Assembly: GCA_031553435.1 (NCBI GenBank)
Contig: JAVBLQ010000014.1
Location: 1 to 39,604, forward strand
Length of the DNA stretch: 39,604 nt
DNA from: JAVBLQ01 sp031553435
GTDB lineage: Bacteria; Bacteroidota; Bacteroidia; Bacteroidales; Azobacteroidaceae
Reading direction: 5' to 3'
Below the pieces are notes generated by a model. The model was not told the origin of the DNA and did no database searches. It saw only the letters and a program-made list of their open reading frames with translations. The position numbers were made by a program, and so were the translations under genes. The number at the start of each line of letters is the position of its first letter. Position 1 is the first letter of the stretch. Below are positions 1 through 6,509 of this stretch, one piece after another.

Positions 1-158
1 AAATAATTATCTGTAATCAATTTAATCTGTGTAACGGAATCAGTCGGAATAAGACCTCCGCTACCTTTTGTCAGTTTCCAGATTCCTCGGAGATCAATTG
101 CAGATGTGGTAGGCCGGTGAGTAGTACAGGAAAAGAAAAAAACCATTGTAAAGACCAT
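1..158 (-). CDS. Partial lipoprotein, lipocalin/DUF4488-like N-terminus (cut by left edge)
   Basis: The minus-strand frame from ATG 158 reads MVFTMVFFFSC, a short hydrophobic signal ending in a lipobox-like FFSC. It continues through DLRGIWKLTKGSG and IKLITDNYF before running off the window. A 'G-W-KL ... IKLITD.YF' start is typical of small Bacteroidetes lipoproteins with a lipocalin-like fold (DUF4488-like, from memory), which supports real coding. An in-frame stop lies a few codons upstream. GTG 164 and ATG 146 are alternative starts. Only about 52 residues are visible, so the function is unknown. It lies downstream of the sigma factor on the same strand, but a 34-bp-arm hairpin (220-329) stands between them, so co-transcription is uncertain. 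Confidence 0.5.
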   Translation of the reverse strand, partial: MVFTMVFFFSCTTHRPTTSAIDLRGIWKLTKGSGGLIPTDSVTQIKLITDNY

Positions 159-219
159 GATCACTACAGATAACCCTTACATTAATGCTTAAATTTACAA
201 ATTGTAACCAATGTGAATG

Positions 220-329
220 TTTTGGGTGCACGGTACGCGGTACACGGTGCACGAATTGCTTACGCCTGATAATGCACTGCGTCTGATAAACCGCCCGTGC
301 ACCGTGCACCGCGTACCGTGCACCCAAAA
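220..329. repeat. Quasi-palindrome built of heptad repeats (locus A)
   Basis: The left arm 220-253 and right arm 296-329 are 34 nt each and complementary at 33 positions. The left arm consists of four heptads, GGTGCAC, GGTACGC, GGTACAC, GGTGCAC. The right arm read on the other strand is GGTGCAC, GGTACGC, GGTGCAC, GGTGCAC. The variant unit GGTACGC sits at the same place in both arms. The arms begin with T and end with A runs, so the hairpin could terminate transcripts in either direction. An apparent 84-codon frame across it is not coding. Confidence 0.85.
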
Positions 330-340
330 ATATTCGTATT

Positions 341-373
341 GATTTCATTATGAATATTTAAACAGTTTTTTTC
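341..373 (+). repeat. Dispersed ~33-bp AT-rich motif, copy 1
   Basis: This stretch has GATTTCATT, then TGAAnATTTAAA, then CAGTTTTTTT. A close copy is at 1051-1083. Shorter or diverged relatives are at 23431-23452 (+), 34125-34157 (-) and 39466-39492 (-). This copy lies between the sigma-factor stop codon and hairpin A. Its role is unknown. Confidence 0.4.
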
Positions 374-380
374 TAAAGAT

Positions 381-929
381 TTACCACAAATAGGAATATG
401 CGTCTCCCAGGAAGTCTTTTATTCTTTTTAAAGCTTTGGTAATCTGAGCCTCAACAGTTTTTACGGAAATATTTAATTTATTGGCAATTTCCTGGTTTGA
501 TAAGTTTTCGTTCCGGCTAAGCTGAAAAACCTCCTTGCACTTTTCAGGTAATGCAAAAACGGCTTCCTGAATGAGCCGGTATAATTCTTCGTCTTCAAGA
601 GACGTAGCATTTGTTTCAAGCGCGTCTGAGTCAATTTCATTGATTGAAACATTCTTTTTTTCCTGACGCAATACATTGAAAGCTTTATTTCGCGCAGATT
701 GAAATAAATAGGCTTTAAAGGAAAGTTGGATTTGCAGATTGTCTCTGTTTTCCCAAATATAGACAAAAATATCAAGAACTAATTCTTCTATAATTTCCTT
801 CTCAGAAAGATATAGATGCACAAACCGGCATAAGGGCGTAAAATACGCTTCAAATAAATATCTGAAAGCCTGTTCGCTCCCTTCCCTGATTTGTTTTAGT
901 AATAATATGTCGTCAATTTTTTCTTTCAC
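381..929 (-). CDS. RNA polymerase ECF sigma factor, Bacteroidetes RpoE/FecI-like
   Basis: This is a sigma-70 family ECF factor that would direct RNA polymerase to a small regulon. Region 2 is visible in QAFRYLFEAYFTPLCRFVHLYL and in the stretch ending KAYLFQSARNKAFNVLR. Region 4 is a helix-turn-helix, LSNQEIANKLNISVKTVEAQITKALKRIKDFL. The length of about 182 residues is normal for the family. There is no ATG near the N-terminus. GTG 929 gives the natural start (V/M)KEKIDDILLLKQIREGSEQAF. TTG 950 would add seven residues, but it overlaps a good -7 box (948-955). No anti-sigma (FecR-like) gene or SusC follows it, so it looks like an orphan ECF factor whose target cannot be inferred. Confidence 0.9.
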   Translation of the reverse strand: MKEKIDDILLLKQIREGSEQAFRYLFEAYFTPLCRFVHLYLSEKEIIEELVLDIFVYIWENRDNLQIQLSFKAYLFQSARNKAFNVLRQEKKNVSINEIDSDALETNATSLEDEELYRLIQEAVFALPEKCKEVFQLSRNENLSNQEIANKLNISVKTVEAQITKALKRIKDFLGDAYSYLW

Positions 930-947
930 AAATGATGAAATTTGACA

Positions 948-955
948 CAAACTTA
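948..955 (-). promoter_or_regulatory. -7 box of the sigma-factor gene
   Basis: Read on the minus strand this is TAAGTTTG, matching the Bacteroidetes TAnnTTTG element. It would start transcription near 941, leaving a very short leader before GTG 929. A clear -33 TTTG was not identified. Confidence 0.35.
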
Positions 956-1050
956 CATATAAAAATTAGATTATACCGGATGAGAAAAACAATTAAGATT
1001 TGGAACAATCGCCTCAATGCCAAATTTTATAAGAAATAAAATATTATACT

Positions 1051-1083
1051 GATTTCATTTTGAAAATTTAAATAGTCTTTTAG
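1051..1083 (+). repeat. Dispersed ~33-bp AT-rich motif, copy 2 (upstream of ffh)
   Basis: This copy has GATTTCATT, TGAAAATTTAAA and TAGTCTTTTAG and matches copy 1 (341-373) at most positions in the same orientation. The 930-1192 gap otherwise holds the sigma -7 box, the ffh promoter and AT-rich sequence (TTCATTTTCAATTCTCAATT near 1101). No gene is seen there. Confidence 0.4.
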
Positions 1084-1104
1084 TTTTTATCTTCCAACTG
1101 TTCA

Positions 1105-1136
1105 TTTTCAATTCTCAATTATAAATTGTACTTTTG
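1105..1136 (+). promoter_or_regulatory. Promoter of ffh
   Basis: The -7 box is TACTTTTG (1129-1136), identical to the boxes proposed for the tRNA and aminotransferase genes here. A weak -33 (TTTC, 1105-1108) lies 20 bases upstream. The predicted start near 1143 leaves about 50 nt of leader. Confidence 0.55.
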
Positions 1137-1192
1137 TGCCTCATTGTTAATGTTGAAACGAATTCTGAAGCGTATTTAACTTATTAAAAATC

Positions 1193-2509
1193 ATGTTTGA
1201 AAATTTAAGTGATAGATTAGACCGCTCATTTAAGCTATTAAAAGGTGAAGGTAAAATTACCGAAATCAATGTGGCGGAAACTTTGAAAGATGTACGTAAA
1301 GCATTATTGGATGCTGACGTTAACTATAAAGTCGCCAAACAATTCACTGACACGGTTAAAGAAAAAGCCTTAGGTCAAAATGTACTTACAGCCGTCAAAC
1401 CCGGACAGTTGATGGTTAAAATCGTACACGATGAATTGGCTGAACTGATGGGCGGAGAAACCTCTGAGGTTAATATCAAGGGCTCACCTGCAATCATTTT
1501 GATGTCGGGCTTGCAAGGTTCCGGAAAGACAACCTTTTCCGGGAAATTGGCTAAAATGCTTAAGTCCAAAAAAGGAAAAAATCCTTTGTTGGTTGCTGCC
1601 GACGTTTATCGCCCGGCTGCAATTGAACAATTAAAAATACTGGGATCCCAGATCGAAATTCCCGTATATTCGGAAGAAGAAAATAAAAATCCGGTTCACA
1701 TTGCTCAAAACGCCATTCAACATGCTAAGAAAAATGGTAATGATCTGGTAATCATAGATACCGCCGGTCGTTTGGCTGTCGATGAGGAAATGATGAAAGA
1801 GATCGCCGCTATCAAAGCAGCTGTCAATCCGCAGGAAATTCTTTTTGTGGTCGATTCTATGACCGGCCAGGATGCTGTAAACACTGCCAAAGAGTTTAAT
1901 GACCGTTTGGATTTCAACGGAGTTGTGCTCACTAAATTAGATGGCGATACCCGTGGTGGAGCGGCTCTTTCTATCCGTACCGTTGTCAACAAACCCATTA
2001 AATTTGTCGGTACCGGCGAGAAAATGGATGCGATAGATGTTTTCCATCCGCAACGTATGGCCGACCGTATTTTGGGAATGGGTGATATCGTTTCTCTTGT
2101 TGAACGCGCTCAGGAACAATATGATGAAGAAGAGGCACGCCGTCTTCAAAAGAAAATTGCTAAAAATCAATTTGACTTCAATGATTTTCTCTCCCAGATA
2201 CATCAGATAAAAAAGATGGGGAATATCAAAGAGTTGGCATCCATGATTCCCGGTGTAGGAAAAGCCATGAAAGATATTGATATCGATGAAAATGCTTTTA
2301 AAAATATTGAAGCCATCATTTACTCGATGACTCCTACAGAACGCACAAATCCTGCTATTCTGAACGGAAGTCGCCGGGGGCGCATTGCTAAAGGAAGCGG
2401 TACTTCATTACAAGAAGTGAATAAGCTCTTGAAACAATTCGAAGAAACCCGCAAAATGATGAAAATGGTCACCTCGGCTAAAATGCCGGGAAAGAAAGGA
2501 TTCAGGTAA
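1193..2509 (+). CDS. ffh: Signal recognition particle protein Ffh (SRP54)
   Basis: Ffh is the GTPase of the signal recognition particle. It binds signal sequences on nascent inner-membrane proteins and delivers the ribosome to FtsY. The N domain covers about residues 1-90. The G domain has the P-loop GLQGSGKTT (106-114), the DTAGR motif and the TKLDGDTRGG motif. The C-terminal methionine-rich M domain (about 300-438) carries the MPGVGKAMK-like segment and SRRGRIAKGSG, which contacts 4.5S RNA. At 438 residues it is full length. It starts at an ATG about 50 nt after a clear promoter and appears monocistronic. A heptad hairpin (2511-2597) follows the stop codon almost directly. Confidence 0.98.
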   Translation: MFENLSDRLDRSFKLLKGEGKITEINVAETLKDVRKALLDADVNYKVAKQFTDTVKEKALGQNVLTAVKPGQLMVKIVHDELAELMGGETSEVNIKGSPAIILMSGLQGSGKTTFSGKLAKMLKSKKGKNPLLVAADVYRPAAIEQLKILGSQIEIPVYSEEENKNPVHIAQNAIQHAKKNGNDLVIIDTAGRLAVDEEMMKEIAAIKAAVNPQEILFVVDSMTGQDAVNTAKEFNDRLDFNGVVLTKLDGDTRGGAALSIRTVVNKPIKFVGTGEKMDAIDVFHPQRMADRILGMGDIVSLVERAQEQYDEEEARRLQKKIAKNQFDFNDFLSQIHQIKKMGNIKELASMIPGVGKAMKDIDIDENAFKNIEAIIYSMTPTERTNPAILNGSRRGRIAKGSGTSLQEVNKLLKQFEETRKMMKMVTSAKMPGKKGFR

Positions 2510-2510
2510 T

Positions 2511-2597
2511 GGTTACGGGTTACAAGTTACGGGTTACAGCTAATATTCCCGTAACCTGTAACCTGTAACCTGTAACCCGTAACTTGTAACCCGGAAC
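2511..2597. repeat. Quasi-palindrome of heptads between ffh and the CotH gene (locus B)
   Basis: The left arm has four tandem heptads, GGTTACG, GGTTACA, AGTTACG, GGTTACA (2511-2538). The right arm (2550-2591) has six, CGTAACC, TGTAACC three times, CGTAACT, TGTAACC. The order GGTTACA-AGTTACG-GGTTACA occurs in mirrored form in the outer part of both arms, so a variant unit is shared by the two arms. The arms differ in length by two whole units. It can fold into a long hairpin after the ffh stop codon. There is no U-tract, so termination by the hairpin alone is not assured. Confidence 0.85.
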
Positions 2598-2608
2598 ATT
2601 TATACCAC

Positions 2609-4693
2609 ATGAAAAAACATATCATCCCCTTTTTCTTTTTTTTAATCCTATTTTGCCAGCAATCAGCTTTGGCAGTTTATGATCCGCTATATCCTTTTCA
2701 TCCTGTATCCAATTTAACATTTACCTCGTCTAATCTTCCGGTTGTGATCATAAATCTGAGTCAACGAATGGAAGATAAATCGGCAGATGCGCGGATTGCA
2801 GCCACCATGAAAATCATATGGCATAAAGACGGCAACCGGAATTATGTAACAGATACTGATGCTTTTGATTATAATGGAAGTATCGGAATCAAGTACCGGG
2901 GAAATAGTTCATATTACAATTCTGAGAAAAAGCCTTTTGCCATACAAACATGGAATAGTTCCGGGAAAAAAGAAAAAGCATCCATACTGGGTATGCCCAA
3001 AGATGATGATTGGGCTTTACTTGCCCCATTCAATGACAAGAGTATGATCCGCGATATACTTACTTATGAGTTGATGCGAGGTACTCTGGAATATGTGCCG
3101 ACCGGTAAATACTGCGAATTGATTTTGAACGGAGTTTATCAGGGCGTATATATTATGGCTGCCCGGGTAAAACAGGGTGACAACCGGATTAATATTAAAA
3201 AACCAACTGCGGATTCAGGAGACGGACTGACAGGAGGCTATCATCTGGAAATTGACAGAAATGACAGTCCCGGTTTCTGGGGCGCCGTAAAACCTAAAGA
3301 CTTGTATGAAAAAGACAATGGAAATCTTATTTATTACCAATATAAATATCCCGATGAAGAAGATTTAACTGCTGCTCAAAAAAATTATATCCAGACAAAA
3401 ATCAAGAATATGGAGTATGCTTTTTCCGGAACCTATTTCAAGTCTCCGGTTACAGGTTACAGAGCATTTGTCGATACTCTTTCTTTGATGGATTTTTTTA
3501 TTGCTCAGGAATTGACTAAAAATGTGGATGGTTACCGTTTAAGTACTCCTTTATATAAAGATGTCGACAGTAAAAATCCACGTTTCAAGTTTTCCATATG
3601 GGATTTTAATATATCCATGGGAAATGCTGATTATTACAGCGGATGGGGATATGAAGGCTGGGCGTATAATATGAACCGGTTTTCAGATAATAATATGGCT
3701 CCCTGGATGTTTAAAAGAGTACTTCAGGATGAAGTTTTCTATTCCGGGCTTAAAGACAGATGGGGAAAACACAGGGAAAACCGTCTTTCAGATGAGAATA
3801 TAGTTCATATCATCGACTCCTTGGCTAATGTCGTACAAGAGGCACAGGTTCGGAATTTTACGGTTTGGAATCGTTTTAGTTCTTATGTCTGGCCCAATTA
3901 CTATATTGCTTCTTCATGGAATGATGAAGTTTCTTATTTGAAAAAATGGATTCAATTGCGAACAGAATGGGTTGATTCTCAATGGAAAACGGTTAATCCA
4001 AATTTAGTTGCCAATGGAAGTTTTGAAGGTTCCGGCAAAAGAGGAATCTGGAACGATGTATGGGTTTCCGATTGGACTACATGGGGAAATAATGCCGGAC
4101 TTTCTACAACTGAAGTTTTTCAGGGTAACTATTCCATGTCATTAAGAGATAATTGCGGTATTTATCAGGTAATCGGAGAATTGACTCCGGGGAAATATAC
4201 ACTCAAAGCTCAGGTTAATGCACAAGGAAGTCCTGACGGATACATGTACGTCAAATATCATCAGAAAAAAGATGGTACTGATGAGATTAAGATCAAAGTG
4301 CAAAACGAAACTTCTTATCATTTGATTGAAATTAAAGATATTCAGGTTCAAAATACATTTGTTGAAGTAGGTTTCGGAGCTGTTTATAAAAATAGCAGTA
4401 CAAGAATGAGAATTGATAATGTGGAATTTTTCCGGCAAGATATCCCCAACAGTATCAAGGAAAATAAGATGGAAACATTTACGGTCTTAACTAATCCGCA
4501 GACAAAAGGATTGGAACTCCATTTAAATGCTCCCGCAAGAAATTTGAATGTGGAAATTTTCAATGTTTCGGGAGTAAAGATATACTCCCGGATATACAAT
4601 GAAACAATGAAAATTAACATCGAAAATATTTTCACTGTTAAAGGCGTTTATGTTGTTCGTGCGGGGAATGTATCGAAGAAAATTTTATTTTGA
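2609..4693 (+). CDS. Secreted CotH-kinase-fold protein with carbohydrate-binding-like domain and T9SS tail
   Basis: A signal peptide (about residues 1-22, MKKHIIPFFFFLILFCQQSALA) precedes a CotH-type protein-kinase-like domain (about 40-470). That domain shows KYRGNSS, a conserved lysine in KKPFAIQ, DDDWALLAPFNDKSMIRD and the acidic FSIWDFN motif, where CotH proteins coordinate metal. CotH proteins in Bacillus spores phosphorylate coat proteins; the target here is unknown. Residues about 475-610 (NLVANGSFEGSG ... YMYVKYHQK) look like a jelly-roll carbohydrate-binding module. The last ~75 residues (ending YVVRAGNVSKKILF) look like a T9SS type A sorting domain, so it is probably exported to the surface or medium. 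Its stop overlaps the convergent GH5 gene by 9 nt. Confidence 0.85.
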   Translation: MKKHIIPFFFFLILFCQQSALAVYDPLYPFHPVSNLTFTSSNLPVVIINLSQRMEDKSADARIAATMKIIWHKDGNRNYVTDTDAFDYNGSIGIKYRGNSSYYNSEKKPFAIQTWNSSGKKEKASILGMPKDDDWALLAPFNDKSMIRDILTYELMRGTLEYVPTGKYCELILNGVYQGVYIMAARVKQGDNRINIKKPTADSGDGLTGGYHLEIDRNDSPGFWGAVKPKDLYEKDNGNLIYYQYKYPDEEDLTAAQKNYIQTKIKNMEYAFSGTYFKSPVTGYRAFVDTLSLMDFFIAQELTKNVDGYRLSTPLYKDVDSKNPRFKFSIWDFNISMGNADYYSGWGYEGWAYNMNRFSDNNMAPWMFKRVLQDEVFYSGLKDRWGKHRENRLSDENIVHIIDSLANVVQEAQVRNFTVWNRFSSYVWPNYYIASSWNDEVSYLKKWIQLRTEWVDSQWKTVNPNLVANGSFEGSGKRGIWNDVWVSDWTTWGNNAGLSTTEVFQGNYSMSLRDNCGIYQVIGELTPGKYTLKAQVNAQGSPDGYMYVKYHQKKDGTDEIKIKVQNETSYHLIEIKDIQVQNTFVEVGFGAVYKNSSTRMRIDNVEFFRQDIPNSIKENKMETFTVLTNPQTKGLELHLNAPARNLNVEIFNVSGVKIYSRIYNETMKINIENIFTVKGVYVVRAGNVSKKILF

Positions 4694-6454
4694 TAATTTT
4701 ATCCAATTCAAATCAAAACCGCCGTTATCGATGTATAAACGAATGACATTATTTCCTTTTTTGAGAGAGATATTGTTAATTGTTGATGTTTGCCATTTTC
4801 CGGCATCAGATGATACGGTTATCGTTTCTTTTTGAGGAAGATTGTTGATTATAAAATGTAATCTTCCGGTTGTGCCGGAAGAATCGGAAGAGGATGTCCT
4901 GACGGAAATTGTATATTTCCCTGCTTCTTCGACATCGACTGTGTATTGCAGCCATTCTCCTGCTTTTGTATCACTCACACAATGTCCGTTGTTTTCCGGA
5001 TCCAGGCATTTGATAATATCGACGCCATCGTTCCGGTATTGATAACCGCTGTTGCCTGTTGTATGGATATTGTTTGAAACGCGGTAATTGGCTGAATCCG
5101 TATCGTGATAAGCCACCCCACTTCTACCTAAATCATAATCGGAAGCAAATATTGTAAGTGCTTTGTTTTTTGACAATGTGCGATTTATGAAGGGGATGGC
5201 TGTATCTGAGGAAACTTGCCGGAATAGGGCATCTGTAAAATCTTTATGAAAGATAGTATTTTTGATATTATAATTTTCCGTAGTTTTCATCAATGTTTGA
5301 AAAGCTTCTTCCGGACTTGGTTTTTCGCCTTTACCCTTCCAGTAATCCAGTAGTGTCTTATAATTTTCATCTGTTTTGATTTCCATCGGGCAGTTTAGTC
5401 CCATTTTTTTATAAGTCCACCAAGCCCAGCCGATACTGTTTTTTTCCAATAAACGGATCGCATCATTGTGCCATACATTGGAGTTTTCTCCTGATTCACT
5501 CATCCATAAGGGAGCATTCAGCGTGTCACGGTTTGTTAAAGCATGGGCAATGGAGTTTTCGTCATTATAATTCCAGTATTTATGGAAACTGACCACCATG
5601 TTATTGTCCCAAAGAGGGAAAATACCGTTGTAGTTGTTCCCCCAACCGTTGCCGGAGATGACTATGATATGATTTTTATCCACCTCGCGAATGGCTTTGG
5701 TTATATCTATCATTAATTGGCGAAGAGGAGCATTATCTTTCTCGTTCAAACCGTTTTTATCTTCCGGGTCCTGAAATCCGTAATTAGGTTCGTTGATAAT
5801 ATCATATGCGCCGATCCATTCTTCGTTGACGTAGTGTTCTGCCAGTTTTTTCCATAAAGCGATCATCTTTTGCTTGTTGGCTTCACTTTGCCAGAGCTTG
5901 ATTTCGTCGGCATCGGAAATGGCTATATCATTTCCTTGTCCGCCGGGAGCGGCATGAAGGTCTAATATTAAATATATCTGATTCGCTTTGCACCAACTCA
6001 ACAAACTGTCTGTCAATGCAAAACCTTTTTCCAACCAGGTATTCCGGCCTTCAACAGGTTCTTTCGAGACCGGTAATGTAAACAAATTGTAATGCATCGG
6101 CAGTCGGATGGAATTAAATCCGCAGGAGGCCAAAAAATCAACATCTTCCCTGGTCACGCCATTTTGAAGCCATGCGTCGTAAAAAGTCTGTGTTTTTTCT
6201 TCTCCGATCAGATCGATTATTCTGGCTTTGATATCCTGTTGATTTTTTGCAATTCCTGACAGATTGAGCATGTAGGGTTCCTGCAACATCCAGCCTCCCA
6301 CGCCAATACCTCTTAAAATCACCTCTTCCCTGTTGTTCACTATCTTTTTGCCTTGGGTTCGTAAAAAACCCTGAGATTGAACATTCCCTGTTAGAGAAGA
6401 GGTGATGAGGATGCCGATTAATATTGTTTTTATGAAAATATGTGTATTTATCAT
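4685..6454 (-). CDS. Secreted GH5 beta-glucanase with C-terminal CBM6
   Basis: This glycoside hydrolase family 5 enzyme probably hydrolyses beta-glucan in the periplasm or outside the cell. A signal peptide covers about residues 1-28. The catalytic domain (about 30-370) has RGIGVGGWMLQEPYM, FNSIRLPMHYN, LDLHAAPGGQ, the acid/base glutamate E222 in NEP, HKYW, and the nucleophile E320 in WMSESGEN. These motifs resemble the exo-beta-1,3-glucanase-like branch of GH5, but no subfamily is assigned. A CBM6-type module (about 435-589, YDLGRSGVAY ... GEWLQYTV ... GGFDLNWIKL) ends the protein. It has no T9SS tail, unlike its upstream paralogue. It is the last gene of the minus-strand PUL and ends tail-to-tail, overlapping the CotH gene. 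Confidence 0.93.
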   Translation of the reverse strand: MINTHIFIKTILIGILITSSLTGNVQSQGFLRTQGKKIVNNREEVILRGIGVGGWMLQEPYMLNLSGIAKNQQDIKARIIDLIGEEKTQTFYDAWLQNGVTREDVDFLASCGFNSIRLPMHYNLFTLPVSKEPVEGRNTWLEKGFALTDSLLSWCKANQIYLILDLHAAPGGQGNDIAISDADEIKLWQSEANKQKMIALWKKLAEHYVNEEWIGAYDIINEPNYGFQDPEDKNGLNEKDNAPLRQLMIDITKAIREVDKNHIIVISGNGWGNNYNGIFPLWDNNMVVSFHKYWNYNDENSIAHALTNRDTLNAPLWMSESGENSNVWHNDAIRLLEKNSIGWAWWTYKKMGLNCPMEIKTDENYKTLLDYWKGKGEKPSPEEAFQTLMKTTENYNIKNTIFHKDFTDALFRQVSSDTAIPFINRTLSKNKALTIFASDYDLGRSGVAYHDTDSANYRVSNNIHTTGNSGYQYRNDGVDIIKCLDPENNGHCVSDTKAGEWLQYTVDVEEAGKYTISVRTSSSDSSGTTGRLHFIINNLPQKETITVSSDAGKWQTSTINNISLKKGNNVIRLYIDNGGFDLNWIKLSK

Positions 6455-6470
6455 TATTGTAAGTTTATTA

Positions 6471-6505
6471 GTGACGAAGTGACGGGTGACAAACTAAATC
6501 GTCAC
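6471..6505. repeat. Short GTGAC repeat hairpin between the two GH5 genes (locus C)
   Basis: GTGAC occurs at 6471, 6479 and 6486 (spacing 8 and 7). CGTCAC (6500-6505) pairs with a GTGACG copy. It lies in the 55-nt gap between the two GH5 genes. On the transcribed minus strand no U-run follows it, so a processing or stability hairpin is as likely as a terminator. Confidence 0.6.
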
Positions 6506-6509
6506 TTTT

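Noticed and set aside
220..329. CRISPR-like or integron-like repeat
   Set aside because: The repeats are 7-nt units inside hairpin arms with no spacers, cas genes or integrase nearby.
94..348. Minus-strand 84-codon frame
   Set aside because: It runs through both arms of the heptad hairpin, and no protein feature is seen. The real coding signal in this region is another frame (1-158).
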